A stretch of 64,000 bases of DNA from NCBI RefSeq assembly GCF_023715785.1, contig NZ_JAMBOX010000012.1, positions 62,001 through 126,000 of the forward strand, written 5' to 3'. Both the position numbers and the translations under genes were made by a program. This DNA comes from Neobacillus niacini (GTDB taxonomy: Bacteria; Bacillota; Bacilli; Bacillales; Cytobacillaceae). The notes below the pieces were generated by a model that worked only from the letters and a program-made list of their open reading frames with translations, ran no database searches and had not been told where the DNA came from. Positions 37,197 through 47,566 of this stretch are shown piece after piece. The first letter of the stretch is position 1. Each line of letters opens with the position of its first letter.

Positions 37197-37329
37197 CTGT
37201 TGATTTGTGCTCCAGGCACTTCGCTTTCCGCGGGCGTGCCGGGGAGCCTCCTCAGCGCATGCGCCTGGGGGGTCTCCCACTGCCCCGTACTCCCGCAGGA
37301 GTCTTCGTGCCTTCCGCACAAATCAACAG
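37197..37329. repeat. Dispersed 133-bp GC-rich hairpin repeat
   Basis: CTGTTGATTTGTGC (37197-37210) and GCACAAATCAACAG (37316-37329) form a perfect 14-bp stem. Between them lie CACTTCGCTTTCCGCGGGC, GGGGAGCCTCCTCAGCGC, GGGGGTCTCCC and GCAGGAGTC, clearly richer in G+C than the surroundings. I recognise this as a repeat found between genes in many Bacillus genomes. No function is assigned. Confidence 0.75.
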
Positions 37330-37434
37330 AGTTTTTATAATATAAGAATCCTCCATACAAACAACCAATGACAAGATTTCTAAAGAACAGCTCTAATGAC
37401 GAAAATTGAGGAAAGACTAATTAAACATGGATAA

Positions 37435-38069
37435 GTCATCTCTCATGACAAGTCTGAGGGCAAAATCAGCTCAATACGTCATGGGTGCCACTCATGACGT
37501 ATCTGAGGGGAAAAACCAACCGAACTCGTCATAGGACTGCTTCTCATGACGTGTCTGAGGAAAAAAACCAACCGAACGCGTCATAGGACTGCTTCTCATG
37601 ACGTTTTTGAGGGAAAAATCTAGCCGAATGCGTCATGGGACTGCTTCTCATGACGTGTCTGATGGAAAAAACCAGCCGAACGCGTCATGGGGCTGCTTCT
37701 CATGACGTTTTTGAGGGAAAAATCTAGCCGAACGCGTCATGGGGCTGCTTCTCATGACGTTTTTGAGAGAAAAATCTAGCCGAATGCGTCATGGGACTGC
37801 TTCTCATGACGTGTCTGATGGAAAAAACCAGCCGAACGCGTCATGGGGCTGCTTCTCATGACGTGTCTGAGGGAAAAATCTAGCCGAACGCGTCATGGGG
37901 CTGCTTCTCATGACGTGTCTGAGGGAAAAATCTAGCCGAACGCGTCATGGGGCTGCTTCTCAAGACGTGTCTGAGGAAAAAAACCAACGAACGCGTCATG
38001 GGATTGCTTCTCATGACGTGTCTGAGGGAAAAATCTAGCCGAACGCGTCATGGGATTGCTTCTCATGAC
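37435..38069. repeat. Tandem array 2: about 12 units of 52 bp
   Basis: GTCAT occurs at 37435, 37478, 37528 and then every 52 bases (37580 to 37944), with a 51-base step to 37995 and a last copy at 38047. The first two or three units are degenerate or shortened. Core arms are CGTCATG/CATGACG around GGGCTGCTTCT, and the linker is TCTGAGGGAAAAATCTAGCC then GAACGC. Ungapped hand alignment to the array 1 unit gives 34 of 52 identical positions. It lies between convergent ccpA and acuC. Confidence 0.95.
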
Positions 38070-38105
38070 AAAAAAATTGCCGAAGAATAACTTCCTCGAC
38101 AATTT
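38070..38105 (-). terminator. Candidate acuC terminator
   Basis: On the minus strand, AATTGTCGAGGAAG/CTTCGGCAATT (with bulges) followed by T5; it abuts the last unit of array 2. Confidence 0.55.
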
Positions 38106-38123
38106 TGGGTTGGCCTTTTTCTA

Positions 38124-39296
38124 TTAACTTGATTCACTTCTGGGATGGCTGCGAATTGGATACATTGCTTTTTCGAGGGTGAGAAGATTCTTTTCGGTGA
38201 TTTCCGGTTTTCTGGGTATCGGAGTATACATGTATTCCGGATCGTCCCATTCCAGGGGCAGATTGACTGGAGCTTCCTTTTGCCATTGACTTACCCAGTC
38301 GGCGGGCAAGCTGCCGTAACCATTTGGATTTTCGGTCATTTCAAGCCAAATAAGCGCCCAGGCCCTAGGGACCACACGCCAGATATCATAACCGCCGCCG
38401 CCAACCGCAATCCATTTGCCGCCGCAGTATTGATGGGCAAGTTCATGGGCCAGTTTCGGAATTTCCCGGTAAATCTTCATTGTGGCCGATAAATGGGTTA
38501 ACGGGTCATAGTAATGTGAGTCGGCGCCGTTCTGCGTCAAAATCACATCAGGCTTAAAAAAGTCCGCCACCTCTTTAAAGGCGTTTTTGTAAGCATAGAG
38601 CCAAGATTCATCCTCGGTAAAGGCATCGACAGGAATATTAAATGAATATCCATAGCCAGCCCCCTGGCCGCGCTCATTAATATTTCCTGTACCCGGAAAT
38701 AAATATCGTCCGGTTTCATGAATCGAAAGTGTACAGACATTGGGGTCGTCATAAAAGGACCACTGGACGCCGTCGCCATGGTGGGCATCCGTATCAACAT
38801 ATAACACCCGGGCATTATATTTTTCCTGAAGATATTTAATTGCGACTGAACTATCATTATAAATGCAAAACCCGGAGGCTTTCCCCCGAAAGCCGTGGTG
38901 CAGGCCGCCGCCAAGATGCAGCGCGTGAAGTGCCTTTCCGGTCATTACTTGGTCGACAGCGGTCAATGTGCCGCCTACCAATAAGGCACTGGCTTCGTGC
39001 ATGTTGGGGAAAATAGGGGTATCTTCGGTGCCCAGACCATAGTTTTCAGCAATCCCCTGTGGCAGAGCCCCTTGTCCTGCCTTTTTCACTGCATCGATGT
39101 AGCTTGGGTCATGGATTAATGTTAATTCTTCCTCTGTGGCCATACGCGGTGGAATCACTTGTTGCGGATCCAGGGCATTGATTTTATTTAATAAGTCCAC
39201 TGTCAGTTTAAGCCGGAATTGATTAAACGGATGATGGCTGCTGAATTTATATTTCAACAATTCTTCCGAATAGATAAAGGAACAGCTGTCTTTCAT
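38124..39296 (-). CDS. acuC: Class I histone-deacetylase-like protein AcuC
   Basis: Start at ATG 39296, eight bases after GGGG, in an ATGA overlap with the acuB stop; the product is 390 residues. HDAC fold: [11 protein letters not shown] (catalytic His pair) and [11 protein letters not shown] (zinc Asp and His). The conserved tyrosine is in GGGYD. Family knowledge: AcuC deacetylates AcsA, restoring acetyl-CoA synthetase activity after acetylation by AcuA. Last gene of the acuABC set. Confidence 0.95.
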   Translation of the reverse strand: MKDSCSFIYSEELLKYKFSSHHPFNQFRLKLTVDLLNKINALDPQQVIPPRMATEEELTLIHDPSYIDAVKKAGQGALPQGIAENYGLGTEDTPIFPNMHEASALLVGGTLTAVDQVMTGKALHALHLGGGLHHGFRGKASGFCIYNDSSVAIKYLQEKYNARVLYVDTDAHHGDGVQWSFYDDPNVCTLSIHETGRYLFPGTGNINERGQGAGYGYSFNIPVDAFTEDESWLYAYKNAFKEVADFFKPDVILTQNGADSHYYDPLTHLSATMKIYREIPKLAHELAHQYCGGKWIAVGGGGYDIWRVVPRAWALIWLEMTENPNGYGSLPADWVSQWQKEAPVNLPLEWDDPEYMYTPIPRKPEITEKNLLTLEKAMYPIRSHPRSESS

Positions 39297-39940
39297 ATAT
39301 TCATCCCCGGCAGATTCGGCCATAATACTTGATGTCCTGCCTGTTTAAGGTCTTGGATTAGTCCGGTCGGATTCATCAGTTGAACTCTGAGGACGAGAAC
39401 TTTGAATGCCCCATCTTGCTTATCCGGGTAAACAAGAACACTAAGAATGTTTGCATTTCGTTTGCGGATAATGCCGGCAACATCGCTAAGGGCGCCTGAA
39501 ATGTTCGGTACCCTTACTTCGATTTGGGATCCTGGTTGATGGACACCTGTCAATTCAATCATCGTCCGCAATAAATCAGTTTCCGTAACAATCCCTGCTA
39601 GTTTTCTATCATGTAAAATTGGGATACAGCTGATTTTATGTTCATAGAAAAGAGCGGCAGTCTCTTCGACAAAATCCAGAGGGTGTCCGGTGATAACGTC
39701 CCGCTCCATAATGGTATCGAGTGTCTTCTTCAGTATTTCAGGATGTTCATTTGCATGGAAAATGGATGGAGTTGCTTCTCTAATTTTTGCAACTGTTACC
39801 AGTCCCACCAGATGCTTTTCGTGATCGACAATAGGAATATGACGAATTTTCCTTACTTCCATTAAAGCCATCGCATCTGCGATTGTATCTGTTGGATGGA
39901 GCGTTGCTACATCCGTTTTCATGATTTCTTCAACAATCAT
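39293..39940 (-). CDS. acuB: CBS-ACT domain protein AcuB
   Basis: A 215-residue protein with two CBS domains (about 1-60 and 75-135, e.g. [19 protein letters not shown]) and a C-terminal ACT domain ([20 protein letters not shown]). CBS pairs bind adenine nucleotides, so it may act as a sensor in acetoin/acetate use; its exact role is unclear in B. subtilis too. SD GAGGGG is seven bases before ATG. A dispersed repeat separates it from acuA upstream. Confidence 0.93.
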   Translation of the reverse strand: MIVEEIMKTDVATLHPTDTIADAMALMEVRKIRHIPIVDHEKHLVGLVTVAKIREATPSIFHANEHPEILKKTLDTIMERDVITGHPLDFVEETAALFYEHKISCIPILHDRKLAGIVTETDLLRTMIELTGVHQPGSQIEVRVPNISGALSDVAGIIRKRNANILSVLVYPDKQDGAFKVLVLRVQLMNPTGLIQDLKQAGHQVLWPNLPGMNI

Positions 39941-39970
39941 TAGCCATCCCCTCGGTTCTTAAAAAATATT

Positions 39971-40093
39971 GTCTAGCTACAGCGCCTAGGGGGCTCGAGG
40001 TCATAAGCCAATCCGTCAAGAAGGCTAAAAAAACAGCCTTCTCGCCGGCTCGTCTTATGCTTGTCGCCCCTGGTCAAGGCGCTTTCGCTTTTC
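39971..40093. repeat. Dispersed GTCTAGCT-type intergenic repeat inside the acu operon
   Basis: The sequence starts GTCTAGCTACAGCGCCTAGG and ends CAAGGCGCTTTCGCTTTTC. The ends are imperfect inverted repeats (AGCGCCT with AGGCGCT; GGGG with CCCC), with an inner hairpin AAGGCT/AGCCTT around A7C. I recognise it as a repeat widespread between Bacillus genes. It fills the acuA-acuB gap. Confidence 0.75.
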
Positions 40094-40095
40094 TA

Positions 40096-40728
40096 TTAAT
40101 ACATAAAGCGGTTCATAAAACGGAGGCGGTCGAATCGCTGAATCGATTCGGTGTCAATGCGCTTACCGATTTTGGCCATCAGGCAGTTCGCCGGGTGTGA
40201 GCAAATTTCGGGATCATCGGTTGCATACCATTCCAATCCCCCGGCATTCATCATCTTTTCCATAACTTTCCGATATTCCCAAACATTTAATTTAGTCCCT
40301 TTTAAATCCCAATGCCAATAATACTCTGTTGTAATGATTATGTAATCTTCCATGGCATCATCCATCATGGACACAATCAGCAGGTTTTTTCCAACGGCGC
40401 ACCCTCTGAATTTTGGGATTACTTCAATCGCACCTAGCTCTATTAAATTATCCATTTTTCCTTCCGACCAGCGTTCGAGCGGATCCGGATACAGGAATGT
40501 AACATAGCCTACGATGGTATTTTGATGGCGGGCAATAATAATTCTTCCTTCTTCCAAGTCAGCAATGCCAATCAGCGCCTCATGCTGCTGTGCCGGCGGG
40601 CGAAATGCGACAAGGTCTTCATGAAAATCATAGCCTGCCAGTTTTTCTGAAGAAACCGGTCCTTCGATTATTAATTTCCCGTGAGGAGTCTTTAATTCCT
40701 TGGCATTATAGGTTTTTTTATGCTCCAT
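40096..40728 (-). CDS. acuA: Protein acetyltransferase AcuA (GNAT)
   Basis: A 210-residue GNAT-fold enzyme (IIIARHQNTIVGYVTFLYPDP; acetyl-CoA loop VIPKFRGCAVGKNLL). Family knowledge: AcuA acetylates the catalytic C-terminal lysine of AcsA to switch it off. SD AGGGGTG precedes ATG 40728. It is divergent from acsA, and its -35 region overlaps a cre-like site, predicting CcpA repression. Confidence 0.95.
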   Translation of the reverse strand: MEHKKTYNAKELKTPHGKLIIEGPVSSEKLAGYDFHEDLVAFRPPAQQHEALIGIADLEEGRIIIARHQNTIVGYVTFLYPDPLERWSEGKMDNLIELGAIEVIPKFRGCAVGKNLLIVSMMDDAMEDYIIITTEYYWHWDLKGTKLNVWEYRKVMEKMMNAGGLEWYATDDPEICSHPANCLMAKIGKRIDTESIQRFDRLRFMNRFMY

Positions 40729-40765
40729 TTGGTCACCCCTGGAAATCTATAGTAATATCAAGTCT

Positions 40766-40771
40766 ATTATA
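40766..40771 (-). promoter_or_regulatory. acuA -10 element
   Basis: TATAAT on the minus strand, about 38 bp upstream of the acuA ATG. The matching -35 position falls inside the cre-like site at 40787-40801. Confidence 0.55.
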
Positions 40772-40786
40772 CATGAATTTAACAGT

Positions 40787-40801
40787 TTAAAAGCGTTTTC
40801 A
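40787..40801. promoter_or_regulatory. cre site between acuA and acsA
   Basis: TTAAAAGCGTTTTCA matches WTGNAANCGNWNNCW except A for G at position 3. It overlaps the acuA -35 region and is about 110 bp upstream of the predicted acsA transcription start. Confidence 0.7.
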
Positions 40802-40871
40802 CTAAATTTTCTTAAAATTTAGCGTGTTGCCGCAGACTTATAGTTTTTCAAAAATAAATATATTTTTAAAA

Positions 40872-40900
40872 TTGTGAATAGTTATCAATTGTACTATAAT
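40872..40900 (+). promoter_or_regulatory. acsA sigma-A promoter
   Basis: TTGTGA (40872-40877), 17 bases, TATAAT (40895-40900), 31 bp before the ATG. Confidence 0.7.
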
Positions 40901-40931
40901 AATCTTACAATACTTCAAAGGGGGAGATTCA

Positions 40932-42650
40932 ATGAAAGTGGAAGCGTTACCAGTTGTGCAAGGGGAGCACAACTTGCGGAATTATGAAGAGACCTACCAG
41001 AGCTTTGACTGGAAGGAGACCGAAAAGGCTTTTTCCTGGAGTGAAACCGGGCTTGTTAATATGGCATACGAAGCCATTGATCGCCATGTCAACACGTTCC
41101 GAAAAAATAAGGTGGCCCTATATTATCGTGATGCTTCAAGAAATGAGAAGTATACCTTTAAGGAAATGAAGGAGCTTTCCAACAAAGCAGGGAATGTGCT
41201 AAAGAATTATGGTGATGTGGAGAAGGGTGACCGCGTGTTTATTTTCATGCCGCGTTCTCCTGAGCTTTACTTCACTGTTTTGGGTGCGATCAAGCTTGGA
41301 GCCATTGTCGGGCCGTTATTTGAAGCATTCATGGAAGGTGCTGTAAGGGATCGTTTACAAGACAGTGAAGCAAAGGTTTTAGTCACGACTCCTGAACTGT
41401 TTGAGCGTGTCCCAGTTAACGAACTGCCTGTTTTAAAGACTATTTTCCTCGTTGGGAAAAACGTCGACGAGCAGGGTCCATTTGTGAACTTCCTGGAAAA
41501 ATTTGAAGCAGCCAGCAAGGATCTTAAAATTGAATGGGTTGACCGGACTGACGGCCTAATCCTTCACTATACCTCCGGTTCAACCGGAAAGCCTAAAGGA
41601 GTACTGCATGTACATAATGCGATGATTCAGCATTATCAAACGGCGAAATGGGTACTCGATTTGAAAGAGGAGGATGTTTACTGGTGTACGGCTGACCCGG
41701 GGTGGGTTACAGGGACTTCGTACGGGATTTTTGGACCGTGGTTAACGGGAACCTCTAACGTTATTATTGGCGGCCGCTTCAGCCCTGAAGTCTGGTATCA
41801 AATGATAGAGGACTTCGGCGTAACCGTATGGTACAGCGCCCCGACTGCGTTCCGGATGCTGATGGGTGCAGGGGATGAGCTTGTTAAAAAGTTCGACTTG
41901 AGCAGTCTTCGCCATGTGTTGAGTGTCGGTGAGCCATTGAACCCAGAGGTTGTCAAATGGGGCGCCAAGGTATTCAACAAACGGATTCACGATAACTGGT
42001 GGATGACGGAAACCGGCGCCCAGTTAATCAGCAACTACCCTTGTATGGAAATCAAGCCAGGTTCAATGGGCAAACCAATACCGGGTGTCGTTGCGGCGAT
42101 TGTCGATAACCAAGGCAATGAACTTCCGCCATATCGAATGGGCAACCTGGCAATTAAAAAGGGCTGGCCATCGATGATGCATAAGATTTGGAATAACCCT
42201 GAAAAATATGAATCCTACTTTATGCCAAATGGCTGGTATGTATCCGGTGACTCTGCTTACATGGATGAGGATGGCTACTTCTGGTTCCAGGGACGTGTCG
42301 ATGATGTCATCATGACTTCGGGCGAACGTGTAGGACCATTTGAAGTCGAGAGCAAGCTGGTTGAGCATCCGGCTGTTGCCGAAGCAGGCGTTATCGGTAA
42401 ACCGGACCCTGTCCGCGGAGAAATCATTAAGGCGTTTGTTGCCCTGCGTGATGGCTATGAGGCAACTGAGGAATTAAAGGAAGAAATTAGAACATTCGTC
42501 AAAAAAGGCTTGGCTGCCCACGCGGCGCCTCGCGAAATCGACTTCCGCGACAAGCTGCCAAAAACCCGCTCCGGTAAAATCATGAGACGTGTGTTAAAAG
42601 CATGGGAACTGAACTTGCCGACCGGTGATTTGTCTACGATGGAAGACTAA
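40932..42650 (+). CDS. acsA: Acetyl-CoA synthetase, AMP-forming
   Basis: A 572-residue ANL-superfamily ligase converting acetate, ATP and CoA to acetyl-CoA. The P-loop-like motif is LHYTSGSTGKPKG, A5 is WWMTETGAQL and A8 is WFQGRVDDVIMTSGERV. The A10 catalytic lysine is K549 in RSGKIMRR, the same number as the AcuA-acetylated lysine in B. subtilis AcsA. It is divergent from acuABC, with promoter and cre site in the shared gap. SD AGGGGGAG. A strong terminator follows. Confidence 0.97.
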   Translation: MKVEALPVVQGEHNLRNYEETYQSFDWKETEKAFSWSETGLVNMAYEAIDRHVNTFRKNKVALYYRDASRNEKYTFKEMKELSNKAGNVLKNYGDVEKGDRVFIFMPRSPELYFTVLGAIKLGAIVGPLFEAFMEGAVRDRLQDSEAKVLVTTPELFERVPVNELPVLKTIFLVGKNVDEQGPFVNFLEKFEAASKDLKIEWVDRTDGLILHYTSGSTGKPKGVLHVHNAMIQHYQTAKWVLDLKEEDVYWCTADPGWVTGTSYGIFGPWLTGTSNVIIGGRFSPEVWYQMIEDFGVTVWYSAPTAFRMLMGAGDELVKKFDLSSLRHVLSVGEPLNPEVVKWGAKVFNKRIHDNWWMTETGAQLISNYPCMEIKPGSMGKPIPGVVAAIVDNQGNELPPYRMGNLAIKKGWPSMMHKIWNNPEKYESYFMPNGWYVSGDSAYMDEDGYFWFQGRVDDVIMTSGERVGPFEVESKLVEHPAVAEAGVIGKPDPVRGEIIKAFVALRDGYEATEELKEEIRTFVKKGLAAHAAPREIDFRDKLPKTRSGKIMRRVLKAWELNLPTGDLSTMED

Positions 42651-42662
42651 TAATTGAATGGG

Positions 42663-42697
42663 AACACCCAAACCGTGATTGCGGTTTGGGTGTTTTA
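42663..42697 (+). terminator. acsA terminator
   Basis: AACACCCAAACCG/CGGTTTGGGTGTT (13 bp) with a TGATTG loop. Confidence 0.9.
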
Positions 42698-42753
42698 GGG
42701 TTTACCCCCATAATTGAAGCATAAGAAAGTAGTTTTGCTAAAGTTTGGAAGTT

Positions 42754-42798
42754 ATTGAGGACAGCTTCGGCTGGGAAATGGAGGCAAGTGTCCTCAAT
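42754..42798. other. 45-bp structured element before array 3
   Basis: Outer stem ATTGAGGACA (42754-42763) with TGTCCTCAAT (42789-42798), perfect 10 bp. Inside it is a UUCG-type hairpin CAGC-TTCG-GCTG (42762-42773), which shares two bases with the outer stem. It lies after the acsA terminator and five bases before array 3. Confidence 0.6.
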
Positions 42799-42802
42799 TG
42801 GT

Positions 42803-43075
42803 TTTATAGGAGCAGTGGGAAGCGATTTTTTCGCGTTTCACTACGCTTATAAGCTTTATAGGAGCAGTGGGAAGCGATTTTTTCGCGTTTCACTACGCTT
42901 ATAAGCTTTATAGGAGCAGTGGTAGGCGGCTTTTTCATGTTTTACTACGCCTATAAGCTTTATAGGAGCAGTAGAAGGCGGATATTTCGTGTTTCACTAC
43001 GCTTATAAGCTTTATAGGAGCAGTGGAAGGCGATTTTCACGCCCTTCACTACGCCAATAAACCTTATGAAAGCAG
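42803..43075. repeat. Tandem array 3: about 5 units of 52 bp, unrelated sequence
   Basis: TTTATAGGAGCAG occurs at 42803, 42855, 42907, 42959 and 43011, with a degenerate copy (CTTATGAAAGCAG) at 43063: every step is exactly 52. Each unit carries the palindrome GCTTATAAGC and an internal hairpin (AGCGA-T5-TCGCGTTTCAC pairing back to GTGGGA). It lies between convergent acsA and tyrS, flanked by the terminators of both genes. Confidence 0.95.
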
Positions 43076-43120
43076 CAGATGTTGATTTTTTCGCTGAATC
43101 TACTTTAATTCCCAAACAAA

Positions 43121-43150
43121 GGGGCTTCAGAAATCCCTTTCCAAAGCCCC
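43121..43150 (-). terminator. tyrS terminator
   Basis: On the minus strand, GGGGCTT/AAGCCCC with a 16-base centre, followed by TTTGTTT. Confidence 0.65.
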
Positions 43151-43161
43151 AACCCCCGAAA

Positions 43162-44700
<1,539 letters not shown>

Positions 44701-44814
44701 ATAATCATCCTAATGTCAAACGCCAAATGGAAAATTTAGAAAATTGTAGAACGTTGTCAATATTTACAGGCTTCATATGCTATAATTGTAGGTGATTTTA
44801 TTAGAGGTGATGCT

Positions 44815-47562
44815 ATGAATGAAAAATGGAAAGTTTGGATGGAAAAGGCCCAATCCGTTATAAATTTATTGACTCATAAAAAAACGGTTAAAGGAGTCCG
44901 AATTACCTATTCGGTCGTCTGGAATTTATTTCTGCTTATTTTGTCGGTTGTTATTATAGGCGGCGCCTTTGCAACAGGGGTGGGAGCTGGTTATTTTGCT
45001 TCTCTGGTAAAAGACGAACCCGTCCGTTCCTATGATAGCATGAAAAAAGATATTTATAATTACACGGAAACATCGGAATTATATTTTGCTGATAATGTTT
45101 ATTTGGGTAAACTGAGGACAGATTTGGAACGCGAAGAGGTTAAACTTGATCAGGTATCGGAAAACCTCATTAATGCTGTCGTTGCCACAGAAGATGAGTA
45201 CTTTTACCAGCACCAAGGGGTTGTGCCAAAAGCAGTATTCCGCGCGCTTTTCCAGGAGGTAACCAACTCTTCGGTTCAATCGGGCGGCAGTACCTTGACC
45301 CAGCAATTGATTAAAAACCAAATTCTCACCAACGAGGTATCGTTCCAGCGCAAGGCAAATGAAATTTTGCTGGCGCTCCGCCTAGAGAAATTTTTTGATA
45401 AAAAAGAAATTCTTGAAGCGTACTTAAATGTCTCAACCTTTGGCCGGAACGCTTCCGGCCGGAATATTGCCGGAGTTCAGGCCGCCGCCAAAGGAATATT
45501 TGGCAAAACGGCTGCAGAACTTTCGCTGCCGCAAGCCGCTTTCATTGCCGGATTGCCGCAAAGTCCTTTCGGGTACACCCCGTTTACAAGGGATGGGCAA
45601 AGAAAAACCAATCTGGAACCTGGAATTTCTCGAATGAAAACCGTACTGAAACGGATGCTGGATGGCGGTTATATTAACGAGACCCAATACCAAGAGGCAT
45701 TGGCCTACGATATTACCCAGGATTTCACGCAGCCAACTGCCAATCCAATTGATAATTATCCGTGGCTGACGTTTGAGATCGAAAAGCGGGCCATTGATGT
45801 TCTCATGACCGTCTTAGCGGAAAAGGATGGCTATTCTGAAAAGGACCTGCAAAAGGATGAAAGCCTGTTTTACAAGTATAAAGGGCTGGCCAGCCAAAAT
45901 TTACGCCAAAATGGCTATGAAATTCATACAACGATTGACAAAGAAATTTACGATGCCATGCAGGTGGTAAAGGATAATTATAAAGATTACGGTCCGGATA
46001 AGCCGCAACAAAAGGAAGATCCGGATACCGGTGAAAAAATTACCGTAATGGAGCCAGTAGAGGTTGGTGCCGAACTGATTGAAAATAAAACAGGAAGAAT
46101 CATCAGCTTCGTTGGCGGGAGAGATTACAACAAACAGCAGCTAAACCATGCTACGAGCGCAGTCCGGCCAAATGCTTCGACCATGAAGCCGCTGCTTGTA
46201 TATGGGCCGGCCATCGAACTGGGCAAAGCGTCTCCAGGAACTCCGCTGCCAAACGTCGCGTTGAATTTTATTCCCGGAAGAGCAAAGCCATGGCCGCAAA
46301 ACTATGATTTTCGCTATAGTGGCTTGGTTTCCGCACGATTTGCCCTTGCGAAGTCATATAACGTGCCGGCAGTAAAGTTATACTCGGAAATCCTCGATCA
46401 GAAACCGGCAAAATATCTCGAAAAGATGGGATTCACCTCTCTTCGAAATGATGATTATACGAACCTGGCGACCGCACTCGGTTCGATGAAAAACGGCGTT
46501 ACTGTTGAGGAAAATACAAACGCATTTGCAACTTATGCAAACGGCGGGAAATTTATTGATGCCTATATGATTGAAAAAATTGTCGATAAGAGCGGCAAAA
46601 TTGTTTATCAGCATGAGGTTAAGCCAGTAGATGTTTTCAAACCTCAGACCGCGTTCTTGACGCTTGATATGATGCGCGATGTCATCAATTCGGGGACAGC
46701 AGCCGGCATCAAGGGCAAGCTGGCTTTCAATGCTGATTGGGCAGGTAAAACGGGTACAGGGAATGAGTATGTGGATTCCTGGTTTGTGGCGATGAATCCG
46801 AATATTACCTTTGGAATCTGGACCGGCTATGATACGCCGAAATCATTGCGAGGCGGTCCTGTCTCTTACAGCCAGCGGACAAATAATCTTTGGGCTCAGC
46901 TTATTAATGCCGCTTATAAAATTAAACCAGAGCTAGTCGCACCAAAAGATAGTTTCCCGATGCCAGAGGGCATTGTTAAGCGCAGTTATTGCGCCGTTTC
47001 GGGACTGCTTCCGTCCGATGCCTGTTCAAAAGCGGGCTTGATTGAAAGTGATTATTTTAACGTGAAGGATGTCCCAACAAAGGTCGATGACAGTTTGATT
47101 GAAGGGCAGTTTGTAACAATAGGCGGTAAAAGATATTTGGCCCTGGATTCAACTCCAAAAGAGTTTGCACAATCCGGATTAATCTTAAACCCTGACTTTG
47201 TTGAAAGAATGGTTGGCAAAGATTTTAAAAACATTGACCAATTAATTCCGGATCGGGACCGCTGGGGAAAAGTTCTTGTCTCAAGTGCCAAAATGGGGGA
47301 CAATGGCAAGAAACCGGATGGTGTCTATCTTACAGTTTCTGGGAATACATTGACGTGGACAGCATCTCCTGATAATGATGTCGTCGGCTATCGTGTCTAC
47401 CAGGGTAGCTTCATTTCCAATAAAGTAGCCAGTATTACAGCAGGTTCAAGTCTTTCATTTAACGCCATAAATGGATCTTATTATGTTACTGCAGTAGACA
47501 TTGCCGGTAACGAATCTGCACCATCCAACGTCGTTGAGGTTGGCGGATTCGAAGCCCAATAA
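44815..47562 (+). CDS. Class A penicillin-binding protein (PBP1A family) with C-terminal FN3
   Basis: A 915-residue bifunctional peptidoglycan synthase. It has a short cytosolic tail and a membrane anchor (about 32-58). The GT51 glycosyltransferase has catalytic E126 (ATEDEYFYQHQG) and GGSTLTQQL. The transpeptidase has S455-T-M-K458 and K645-T-G647. A fibronectin type III domain (about 838-912) may bind the wall. It acts outside the membrane in wall growth. I do not recall a counterpart at this place in B. subtilis. SD AGAGGTGA precedes ATG. Confidence 0.93.
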   Translation: MNEKWKVWMEKAQSVINLLTHKKTVKGVRITYSVVWNLFLLILSVVIIGGAFATGVGAGYFASLVKDEPVRSYDSMKKDIYNYTETSELYFADNVYLGKLRTDLEREEVKLDQVSENLINAVVATEDEYFYQHQGVVPKAVFRALFQEVTNSSVQSGGSTLTQQLIKNQILTNEVSFQRKANEILLALRLEKFFDKKEILEAYLNVSTFGRNASGRNIAGVQAAAKGIFGKTAAELSLPQAAFIAGLPQSPFGYTPFTRDGQRKTNLEPGISRMKTVLKRMLDGGYINETQYQEALAYDITQDFTQPTANPIDNYPWLTFEIEKRAIDVLMTVLAEKDGYSEKDLQKDESLFYKYKGLASQNLRQNGYEIHTTIDKEIYDAMQVVKDNYKDYGPDKPQQKEDPDTGEKITVMEPVEVGAELIENKTGRIISFVGGRDYNKQQLNHATSAVRPNASTMKPLLVYGPAIELGKASPGTPLPNVALNFIPGRAKPWPQNYDFRYSGLVSARFALAKSYNVPAVKLYSEILDQKPAKYLEKMGFTSLRNDDYTNLATALGSMKNGVTVEENTNAFATYANGGKFIDAYMIEKIVDKSGKIVYQHEVKPVDVFKPQTAFLTLDMMRDVINSGTAAGIKGKLAFNADWAGKTGTGNEYVDSWFVAMNPNITFGIWTGYDTPKSLRGGPVSYSQRTNNLWAQLINAAYKIKPELVAPKDSFPMPEGIVKRSYCAVSGLLPSDACSKAGLIESDYFNVKDVPTKVDDSLIEGQFVTIGGKRYLALDSTPKEFAQSGLILNPDFVERMVGKDFKNIDQLIPDRDRWGKVLVSSAKMGDNGKKPDGVYLTVSGNTLTWTASPDNDVVGYRVYQGSFISNKVASITAGSSLSFNAINGSYYVTAVDIAGNESAPSNVVEVGGFEAQ

Positions 47563-47566
47563 TAAG

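Noticed and set aside
37094-37345. 83-codon ORF after ccpA
   Set aside because: It translates the ccpA terminator and the dispersed GC-rich repeat.
37478-38069. Second CRISPR-like array
   Set aside because: Same reason: the linkers are repeats of one sequence and the unit is related to array 1.
42803-43075. Array 3 as a relative of arrays 1 and 2
   Set aside because: The units share the period but no alignable sequence; common descent is not supported.
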